Positions 17,550 through 23,936 of a DNA stretch of 64,000 nucleotides are shown here, piece after piece. The position numbers and the translations under genes are program-made. Source of the stretch: Clostridiales bacterium (GTDB lineage Bacteria; Bacillota; Clostridia; Oscillospirales; Oscillospiraceae). The stretch lies in NCBI GenBank assembly GCA_004553495.1, contig SFLE01000004.1:1-64000 (forward strand), given 5' to 3'. The notes beneath the pieces were generated by a model. It made no database searches and was not told the origin of the DNA. It saw nothing but the letters and a program-made list of their open reading frames with translations. The first letter of the stretch is position 1. Every line of letters starts with the position of its first letter.

Positions 17550-18835
17550 AAAAAGTATCTTTAAGAGCCTTCAGCGCCCTTCTTATGGCTATGCTGATAG
17601 TCGTCGGACTTTTCGTTTATGTCATCCGCTATGTTAAGGACGGCGAGATGTGGGCGCTGTACTTTGACGAATCGACCTCCGGCTGCGAATACACGATAAC
17701 CGACCGCAACGGCACGGTGCTTGCTAAAATGGGCAGCGGCGTAAAGTCATATGCAGAGGATGCAAACACCCGCATCGCCTGCTACCATCTCACCGGCGAC
17801 TACACCGGCAATGTCGGCACCGGCGCTCTTAAATCGTTCCAGCGCCAGCTTTCGGGCTTCAGCCTCATAACGGGCATCGAGGAGCGGGACGATGTCAATT
17901 TGCAGCTCACCGTTGACGCGGAGCTGAACCTCAAGGCATACGAGGCGTTAAACGGCAGAAACGGTGCCGTTATGATATGCAACTACAAGACCGGCGAGGT
18001 GCTGTGTATGGTGTCCTCCCCATCCATAGACCCTCTCAATCCGCCGGAGGTCCTGCCCGACGGAGCATATATAAACCGCTGCCTGAGTGCGTCGTTCGTG
18101 CCGGGCTCGGTGTTTAAGCTCGTGACGCTAACTGCGGCGCTTGAAAATCTCGACGATATCTACCACCGCACATTTTCCTGCGCGGGCTCTTTGAATGTTA
18201 AGGGCGTTTCCATAAACTGCACCGGCACTCACGGCGAGCAGACCATTGAGCAGGCGCTTGCAAATTCCTGCAACTGCGCTTTTGCTCAGATCTCGCTTGA
18301 GCTCGGACCGGACATTATTGCCGAATACGCAGAAAAGCTCGGCATAACCACCTCGCTTACGATCGACGGCATATCGACTGCCTCGGGCAATTACGACAAG
18401 GACAGCTCGATGAGCGCTGCCATGGCATGGTCGGGCATCGGTCAGTACAACGACCTTGTGTGCCCCTATGCGATGATGCGCCTTGCCGCTGCCTACGCAA
18501 ACGGCGGTACGGTGGTAGAGCCCTCCCTGCTCGGCGTTTCGGATAAGAAAACGACGCTTCTCAGCTCCGACACCGCCGATAAGGTCGCGTCCATGATGAA
18601 CTACAATGTCGTTTACCATTACGGCACGGGCAAATTCCCCGGGCTCAACATTTACGCCAAGACCGGCACCGCCGAGACCGGCGACGGAAAAGCCAGCCAC
18701 GGCTGGTTCGTCGGCTTTTTAAACGACGATGAGCACCCATACGCCTTTGTCTGCATCGTCGAAAACGGCGGCAGCGGTCTGGGTGCTGCCGGCAGCGTTA
18801 TAAACACCGTTTTGCAGGCAGCGGTAAGCAAATAA
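17546..18835 (+). CDS. Penicillin-binding transpeptidase (PbpA-like)
   Basis: A 429-residue class B-like transpeptidase that cross-links peptidoglycan, partner of the SEDS polymerase with which it overlaps by four bases. It has an N-terminal anchor (about 9-30), the SxxK nucleophile motif SVFK (S188-K191), SCNC at the SxN position and KTGTAE (K372). At 429 residues it lacks most of the large pedestal of PBP2/PBP3 and resembles actinobacterial PbpA. The frame is open 37 codons upstream, but GGAGG precedes ATG 17546. Confidence 0.9.
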   Translation: MKKVSLRAFSALLMAMLIVVGLFVYVIRYVKDGEMWALYFDESTSGCEYTITDRNGTVLAKMGSGVKSYAEDANTRIACYHLTGDYTGNVGTGALKSFQRQLSGFSLITGIEERDDVNLQLTVDAELNLKAYEALNGRNGAVMICNYKTGEVLCMVSSPSIDPLNPPEVLPDGAYINRCLSASFVPGSVFKLVTLTAALENLDDIYHRTFSCAGSLNVKGVSINCTGTHGEQTIEQALANSCNCAFAQISLELGPDIIAEYAEKLGITTSLTIDGISTASGNYDKDSSMSAAMAWSGIGQYNDLVCPYAMMRLAAAYANGGTVVEPSLLGVSDKKTTLLSSDTADKVASMMNYNVVYHYGTGKFPGLNIYAKTGTAETGDGKASHGWFVGFLNDDEHPYAFVCIVENGGSGLGAAGSVINTVLQAAVSK

Positions 18836-18850
18836 TACAGGAGAGATACA

Positions 18851-20728
18851 ATGACAGACATATCCGTCAACGGGCTTGTGAAGTCCTTTGAATTGGGTAA
18901 AAATATACTTGACGGGCTCAGCTTCGACATTGCCGAGGGTGAGCGCGTCGGCATTCTCGGGCACAACGGCTGCGGCAAGACGACACTGTTCCGCATATTA
19001 ATGGGCGAGATTGACTACGATGAGGGCGCGGTGGCAATAGCCTCCGGAAAGCGTATGGGGCTCATATCGCAGATACCCGTCTACCCCGAGAGCTGGACCA
19101 CCGAGGATGTTTTAAAGGACGCTCACCGCGAGCTTTACGCCATATCCCGTAAGCTTGAGGAGCTTGCAAAGCAGATGGAGCACGACCAATCGGACAGGCT
19201 TTTAAACGAGTACGACCGCCTGTCATCCGACTTTGCGCGGCTCGGCGGCTACGATATGGACACCGACCGCAACCGCGTGGCAAACGGTCTGGACATTCCG
19301 CAGAGCATGCGCGAGCAGCCGTTTGACCTGCTGTCCGGCGGCGAGCGCACGAGGGTGAACCTCGCGCGGCTCATCCTTGAGAAAACCGACATACTGCTGC
19401 TTGACGAGCCCACGAACCACCTCGATCTGCGCGCAACGGAGTGGCTCGAGGAGTATCTTCAGCATTTTAAGGGCACCGTTCTGCTCATAAGCCACGACCG
19501 GTATTTTATCGACAAGATCGCAGAGCGCTGCATCGAGATAAACGACGGCAAGGCGGAGTTTTACAGCGGCGGCTACAGCTTTTATGTGGTCGAGCGTCAG
19601 AAGCGCTTTGAGGAAAAGCTCAGGAAATACGAAAAGGATCAAGCGAAGATAGAGCAACTCACGCGGGCTGCCGAGCAGATGCATCTCTGGGCGTTCATGG
19701 GCAACGACAAGCTGCACAAGCGCGCGTTTTCAATGGAAAAGCGCATTGCCAAGCTTGAGCAGACCGCGCGCCCGACCGAGGCGAAAAAGCTTTCGGCAAA
19801 GTTTTCGTCCTCCGACTTTTTCGGCGATGAGGTGCTCGTATGCTCCGGAGTTTCCAAGGCGTTCGGAGATAAAAAGCTCTTTTCCGATCTTGACCTCACC
19901 GTTTCCGGCGGCGAGAGGATAGCTCTCATCGGCGATAACGGCACCGGCAAAAGTACGCTGGTGAAAATGATAATGCAGCAGGAGGCTCCCGACGAGGGCA
20001 GCATAAAATTCGGTCCATCAGTTAGACCGGCGTACCTGCCGCAGATAATAAGCTTCAATAACGAAGAGCGCAGTCTGCTCGACACGATGCTGTACGACTG
20101 CCTCTGCCAGCCTCAGGCGGCGCGCGACCGGCTTGCAGCGTTCGGCTTTCGCGGCGAGGATGTGTTCACCCCCGTGGGCGCGCTGTCCGGCGGTGAAAAG
20201 AGCCGCCTGAGGCTGTGTATGCTCATGGGCAGCGACATAAACCTTCTCATCCTCGACGAGCCGACGAACCATCTTGACATTGCCAGCCGCGAGTGGATGG
20301 AGGACGCCGTTTCGGACTACGCCGAGGCGCTGCTGTTCGTCTCTCACGACCGTTACTTTATCGAGAAATTCGCAACGCGCATATGGTTTCTCGAAAACGG
20401 CAGACTTCTCGATTACCGCGGCACATACGGGCAGATGAGAGAATATCTCCAGCGGCAGGAGGTGTTCTCCCGCGCGGCAAAAGCCGAGAGCAGGGCTTCA
20501 AAGCCCGCTCAGCCGGCAAAGAAAAGCTCGCCCAACAAGGAAAAGCGGCTTGCAAAGCTCGAAAAGGACATTGCCGCCCTCGAAAAGCAGGTATCCAACA
20601 TAGAAGCGCTTGAGCAGGAAAACGCAAGCGACTATCAGAAGCTCATTGAACTCGGCGAACAGAAGGACGAGCTGAACGAGCGGCTTTCGCAGGCATATGA
20701 GCAATGGGAGGAGCTTGCCGATGAATAG
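18851..20728 (+). CDS. ABC-F family ATPase
   Basis: A 625-residue soluble protein with two ABC ATPase domains: Walker A GHNGCGKTT (about 37-45) and GDNGTGKST (about 361-369), signatures LSGGERTR and LSGGEKSR, both followed by DEPTNHLD. The linker between them and a lysine-rich coiled-coil C-terminus (about 550-625) are as in Uup/YkpA-type proteins. ABC-F proteins act on ribosomes, in translation or antibiotic protection; which applies here is unknown. The 3' end overlaps the YdcF gene by 8 bases. Confidence 0.92.
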   Translation: MTDISVNGLVKSFELGKNILDGLSFDIAEGERVGILGHNGCGKTTLFRILMGEIDYDEGAVAIASGKRMGLISQIPVYPESWTTEDVLKDAHRELYAISRKLEELAKQMEHDQSDRLLNEYDRLSSDFARLGGYDMDTDRNRVANGLDIPQSMREQPFDLLSGGERTRVNLARLILEKTDILLLDEPTNHLDLRATEWLEEYLQHFKGTVLLISHDRYFIDKIAERCIEINDGKAEFYSGGYSFYVVERQKRFEEKLRKYEKDQAKIEQLTRAAEQMHLWAFMGNDKLHKRAFSMEKRIAKLEQTARPTEAKKLSAKFSSSDFFGDEVLVCSGVSKAFGDKKLFSDLDLTVSGGERIALIGDNGTGKSTLVKMIMQQEAPDEGSIKFGPSVRPAYLPQIISFNNEERSLLDTMLYDCLCQPQAARDRLAAFGFRGEDVFTPVGALSGGEKSRLRLCMLMGSDINLLILDEPTNHLDIASREWMEDAVSDYAEALLFVSHDRYFIEKFATRIWFLENGRLLDYRGTYGQMREYLQRQEVFSRAAKAESRASKPAQPAKKSSPNKEKRLAKLEKDIAALEKQVSNIEALEQENASDYQKLIELGEQKDELNERLSQAYEQWEELADE

Positions 20729-21440
20729 AAAGCTTATTGCGCCGGCGGTGCTGTTGTTCTTGGGTCTTGTATGCCGGTTTGTGTTCTCCGGCATGGATTT
20801 CATCGGCTATGCGCTTATATTCGCAGCCGCCGTCACCGCCGTTATGCTATTTTGCAAAAGGGCGTGGATAAAGCGGACGGTGTGCGCGCTTACGGCGATA
20901 GGGCTCATATACCTTGTCATCGTCGAGGTGCCGATAGTCAAAGCCTCCGGCGGAGACGAGAACGCGGAGTATGACTACATAATCGTGCTCGGCGCGGCTG
21001 TGCACGGCGACACGCCCTCGCTCTCACTGATAGAGCGCATGAGGGCTGCGCGCGACTATATGCTCGCTCACCCGAATACCGTTGCAATAGTCTCCGGCGG
21101 TCAGGGCAATAACGAAAACCTCTCAGAAGCTCAGGCGATGTTTAACTGGCTTACCGGCAGCGGTATCGCGCCGGAGCGCATAATAAAAGAGGATAAGGCG
21201 ACCTCAACGCTCGAAAATCTTAAATTCAGCTTCGATATTATCCGCTCGCGCGGAGACGATCCGAGCGCAAGTACCGCGGTGGTCACGAGCGAATACCACA
21301 TATACAGGGCAAAGCTGCTGGCGCAGGCGCTCGGAGAAGAGGTCGGCGGCGTTGCCGGACACACGACCTACTTTCCCATCATGATAAACTATTTCATACG
21401 CGAGGCATTCGGCGTGACATACCAGTGGGTATTCGGCTGA
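20721..21440 (+). CDS. YdcF/SanA/ElyC-family membrane protein
   Basis: A 239-residue protein with two to three N-terminal membrane helices (about 5-75) and a DUF218 domain: IIVLGAAVHGDTPS, VSGGQG, E..AM..(L)...GI....I..E..A..T..N and a late SEYHI.R motif. Family members affect envelope integrity in enteric bacteria; the activity is not defined. The start is ATG 20721 with GGGAGGAG upstream, inside the end of the ABC-F gene, so the two are coupled. A terminator follows. Confidence 0.85.
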   Translation: MNRKLIAPAVLLFLGLVCRFVFSGMDFIGYALIFAAAVTAVMLFCKRAWIKRTVCALTAIGLIYLVIVEVPIVKASGGDENAEYDYIIVLGAAVHGDTPSLSLIERMRAARDYMLAHPNTVAIVSGGQGNNENLSEAQAMFNWLTGSGIAPERIIKEDKATSTLENLKFSFDIIRSRGDDPSASTAVVTSEYHIYRAKLLAQALGEEVGGVAGHTTYFPIMINYFIREAFGVTYQWVFG

Positions 21441-21452
21441 TAAATACCAAAA

Positions 21453-21486
21453 ACCGCAGTGAGAAACGATCTCGCTGCGGTTTTTT
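21453..21486. terminator. Bidirectional terminator
   Basis: Stem CCGCAGTGAG/CTCGCTGCGG with a 7-base loop followed by six T; it separates the convergent YdcF-like and deacetylase genes. Confidence 0.8.
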
Positions 21487-21488
21487 AC

Positions 21489-22274
21489 TCATGTGCTGCT
21501 TTTGGGCGCTGCCTTGCACTGCATTCCGGTGTTGTCGATGATGAAATCTCCGGTGAGGAGTATCTGCGAAACGGGAACTATGGTGTAGCCGTCGGCAAGC
21601 AGCGCCTCAATTATGGTCGGCAGCGCCTCGGGCGTGTTCTCGGCGGCGTTGTGGAAAAGAACGATGCTGCCGGACTTCACATTTTTAAGTACTCTGTCGG
21701 AGATCTCCTGCGCGGAGAGTCCCTTCCAGTCAAGGCTGTCAACATCCCACTGCACGGCGCTCATGCCCATCTCGTTCACGGTGCTGATAACGGTGTCGTT
21801 ATACTCGCCGTAAGGACAGCGGAACAGCGTCGGCGCGGTGCCGGTGACCTTCTTTATCTTCTCGTTTGAGGCGCTTATGTTGGCTTTTATCTGATCGGGG
21901 CCGAGCTGCGAAAAGTGCGCATGGTCGTCTGAATGGCTCATGACCTCGTTGCCGGCATCCGACAGCGCCTTCACCGACTCAGGATATTTATCTACCCACT
22001 GACCGACGACGAAAAATGTCGCATTCACATTGTATTTTTTGAGGATGTCTATGAGCTGCTGCGTATCCTCGTTGCCCCACGCCGCGTCGAACGACAGTGC
22101 AACCGTTTTATCGTCGCGCTGCACGCAGTATATCGGAAGCTGCCTGTCGCTTGCCGCGACTCCCACGACTGCCGGACTGTTTGTCGTCCAGAAAATCACC
22201 GCCGTCAGAACGACCAGCGCCACCGCTGATGCCGCCGCTTTGCGGTTTTTGATCTTATCAAATATTTTTTTCAA
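21489..22274 (-). CDS. Polysaccharide deacetylase, PdaB-like
   Basis: A 261-residue exported NodB-fold deacetylase with an N-terminal membrane anchor (about 15-33). It carries ALSFDAAWGNEDT, in which the usual DD pair is D-A as in clostridial PdaB proteins, the metal-binding MSHSDDHAH, FRCPYGE and a late SIVLFHN. PdaB is needed for spore cortex or heat resistance in Bacillus; a sporulation role here is inferred from family only. Ends at the shared terminator. Confidence 0.87.
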   Translation of the reverse strand: MKKIFDKIKNRKAAASAVALVVLTAVIFWTTNSPAVVGVAASDRQLPIYCVQRDDKTVALSFDAAWGNEDTQQLIDILKKYNVNATFFVVGQWVDKYPESVKALSDAGNEVMSHSDDHAHFSQLGPDQIKANISASNEKIKKVTGTAPTLFRCPYGEYNDTVISTVNEMGMSAVQWDVDSLDWKGLSAQEISDRVLKNVKSGSIVLFHNAAENTPEALPTIIEALLADGYTIVPVSQILLTGDFIIDNTGMQCKAAPKSST

Positions 22275-22373
22275 TTAATATCCCTCCCGAAAGGCTTTGT
22301 ACATTACTATGCCTGTCAGGAGGGATTTATACATTTTGTCCGCAGCTTTACACGGAGGCTATGAAGGCGAAAC

Positions 22374-22402
22374 AAAAAAACACCGCTCAAAGCGGTGTTT
22401 TT
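22374..22402 (-). terminator. Terminator of the zinc-ribbon gene
   Basis: Perfect stem CACCGCT/AGCGGTG, 3-base loop, flanked by seven A and six T, ten bases after the stop of the 22413 gene. Confidence 0.82.
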
Positions 22403-22412
22403 TCAATATAGA

Positions 22413-22649
22413 TCATTCCTTGTTGTCAAGCCAATCGGCGACTTTCTTTTCGTCGATGTCAAGACCGCCGGAAATGAATGCTACAGCCTCGTTAAAGTTC
22501 ATGGCTCTGAGGCGCGCATAGTTGCTTGCGCCGGTGCCGGGGCCGTCATCGAGTCTGCCTTCGATATAGCCGCACTCATAGCACATATTCAGTGCATACT
22601 TACGATGGGTATCGAGGGTCATTTCATGTCCGCAGCGAGGGCATTTCAT
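22413..22649 (-). CDS. Small zinc-ribbon protein
   Basis: A 78-residue protein with an N-terminal CPRCG and a second CYECG about 18 residues later, forming a probable zinc ribbon; the remainder is an acidic helical tail. The strong ribosome binding site AGGAGG seven bases before the ATG and the terminator behind it support a real gene. No named family was recognised, so no function is given. Confidence 0.75.
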   Translation of the reverse strand: MKCPRCGHEMTLDTHRKYALNMCYECGYIEGRLDDGPGTGASNYARLRAMNFNEAVAFISGGLDIDEKKVADWLDNKE

Positions 22650-22905
22650 AGCAAAATCCTCCTATTTCTTCTTATTGGTCACCTTGCGGTTATTTACATA
22701 TTTATTATATTCCAACTTCGGCGGTTAAGCAATACCTACGCAGCACATTTGTGTACAAAAAATAGGGGTTTCGGGTAAAAATGAGCATCAATTTTCCAAC
22801 AAAGTTCACGGTGATTTTACCCTCGGCAGCTTATTATAAATATTTTTTCAAAATAACTATTGCATTTATCGCGCATTTGTGTTACTATAATCGGGCGTTA
22901 GAAAT

Positions 22906-22981
22906 CCGGGTGTAGCGCAGATGGTAGCGCGCTTGAATGGGGTTCAAGAGGCCGCTGGTTCAACTCCAGTCACTCGGACCA
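22906..22981 (+). tRNA. tRNA-Pro(GGG)
   Basis: The 76 bases fold as a class I tRNA: acceptor CCGGGTG with CACTCGG, D arm GCGC/GCGC, anticodon stem CTTGA/TCAAG with loop ATGGGGT (anticodon GGG, reading CCC/CCU), T arm GCTGG/CCAGT and encoded CCA. A TATAAT stands at 22886-22891 but no good -35 is spaced correctly. The rest of 22650-22905 shows nothing coding. Fragments resembling its 3' half lie just downstream. Confidence 0.93.
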
Positions 22982-22983
22982 AC

Positions 22984-23022
22984 AAAAAACAGTCATCACA
23001 GTGTGATGGCTGTTTTTTGTTG
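22984..23022 (+). terminator. Terminator of tRNA-Pro
   Basis: Long stem formed by ACAAAAAACAG-TCATCAC and GTGATGGCTGTTTTTTGT immediately after the CCA end, with the T-run inside the 3' arm. Confidence 0.82.
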
Positions 23023-23033
23023 GTTTCAAGCAC

Positions 23034-23129
23034 TTGAACCGGCGGCCTCTTGCAAATCAAATCCGCCGCTCGGTCTGCCGAACGCGCAGCGCCGGCTGAC
23101 CGCTGGTTCAACTCCGGTCACTCCGGCCA
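23034..23129. repeat. tRNA-Pro-derived inverted and direct fragments
   Basis: Two fragments of the neighbouring tRNA-Pro. Bases 23034-23052 are the reverse complement of tRNA positions 22944-22962 (18 of 19 match). Bases 23098-23129 repeat the 3' end of the tRNA in direct orientation, including a CCA-like end (about 27 of 32 match). The two form 12-base inverted arms with one mismatch. No complete second tRNA can be folded. It could be the scar of an integration at the tRNA 3' end, or a recombination product. Confidence 0.6.
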
Positions 23130-23178
23130 AAAAAACAGCAGTTTTCCTCAGAAACTTGCTGGCTTTAATTTTATTGAG

Positions 23179-23415
23179 TTATTTCTTCGCGCAGCAGGTC
23201 TTTGAACAGGACGCTTCTGTTTCGCCGGAGTGACGACCTTTTGCAAGCTCATTCATCAGGCGGATAGTCGCCTGTGTTTTCTCATAGTCCTGAATATCCA
23301 CTATGGCATACCGTCCGCGCCCGTTTTTTGTCAAAAAGGCAGGAGCTCCCACAGCCACATCGCGCAGCACCTCACTGTAATTTCTCAAATCAGAAATTGG
23401 TTTAATGTTTGGCAT
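23179..23415 (-). CDS. Orphan Phd/YefM-family antitoxin
   Basis: A 78-residue protein whose N-terminus (MPNIKPISDLRNYSEVL) and KNGRGRYAIVDIQDYEK segment match Phd/YefM DNA-binding antitoxins. The start is ATG 23415 with AAAGGAG upstream; the open frame to 23442 crosses that site. No RelE/Doc toxin follows. The tail after SGETEAS (CSKTCCAKK) is unlike the usual toxin-binding tail, while a shifted frame there reads VLFKDLLREEITQ, so a frameshift is possible. It lies next to the tRNA-derived debris. Confidence 0.78.
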   Translation of the reverse strand: MPNIKPISDLRNYSEVLRDVAVGAPAFLTKNGRGRYAIVDIQDYEKTQATIRLMNELAKGRHSGETEASCSKTCCAKK

Positions 23416-23446
23416 ATCTATCGGCTCCTTTGTATATCCCACTCTG

Positions 23447-23473
23447 CTGTAAAATTCAACAGTAAATTTACAG
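23447..23473. promoter_or_regulatory. Candidate operator upstream of the Phd-like gene
   Basis: Inverted arms CTGTAAA (23447-23453) and TTTACAG (23467-23473), with the palindrome GTAAATTTAC at 23462-23471, lie 32-58 bases before the antitoxin start. Phd proteins repress their own promoters at such palindromes; the assignment is inferred. Confidence 0.4.
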
Positions 23474-23519
23474 CGCGCATTTGTAGAAATGCGACTGTTT
23501 TACTTGTCTGATATGAAAT

Positions 23520-23566
23520 ACCCCCTATGCACTGCTTTGCTTTCCTGCATAGGGGGTATTTTTTTA
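23520..23566. terminator. Terminator after the HypA-like gene
   Basis: Stem TACCCCCTATGCA/TGCATAGGGGGTA with a 14-base loop. The better T-tract (TTTTTTTATTTTTT) is on the plus strand, but the hairpin directly follows the minus-strand HypA-like gene. Confidence 0.6.
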
Positions 23567-23570
23567 TTTT

Positions 23571-23915
23571 TTACATTGCTTCGATCTCTTTTATGATGTA
23601 CTCATTGCCGGTGACGAGATAAGTATTCTCGCTTTGGCAATACGGGCACACCTTGGCGTATTTCACCGTAGGATAGGTCTGCTTGCAGTCCTCGCAGAAG
23701 GTCACCGCCTCAAGCGTTTCGACCTTGAGCTCGGCTTCCTTCATATACTTGGACTCCTTTACAGCCCAGTTCCAGCAATCAACGATATACTCGGGGATTA
23801 TCCCGCTGACCTCTCCTATCTGAAGCGTTACGCTGCCGACCTTGGTGAGGTTATTCTCGTCACAGAGCTTTTCAACTTCCTTTATGACATAAAATACGGT
23901 TCCGAGCTCATGCAT
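23571..23915 (-). CDS. hypA: HypA-like nickel/zinc metallochaperone
   Basis: A 114-residue HypA/HybF-family protein. It begins with the nickel-binding MHELG and has the zinc-ribbon pairs FCEDCKQ and VCPYCQSEN. HypA delivers nickel to NiFe hydrogenase or urease. No hydrogenase structural genes are in this window, and the gene sits 21 bases behind a large Fe-S flavoprotein, so its client is unclear; the family is also used as a loose label for small zinc proteins. Confidence 0.82.
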   Translation of the reverse strand: MHELGTVFYVIKEVEKLCDENNLTKVGSVTLQIGEVSGIIPEYIVDCWNWAVKESKYMKEAELKVETLEAVTFCEDCKQTYPTVKYAKVCPYCQSENTYLVTGNEYIIKEIEAM

Positions 23916-23936
23916 GGGACATTTCCTCCGATGTTA

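Noticed and set aside
23034..23129. Second tRNA gene
   Set aside because: Neither strand gives a complete acceptor, D and anticodon arm; only fragments of tRNA-Pro are present.
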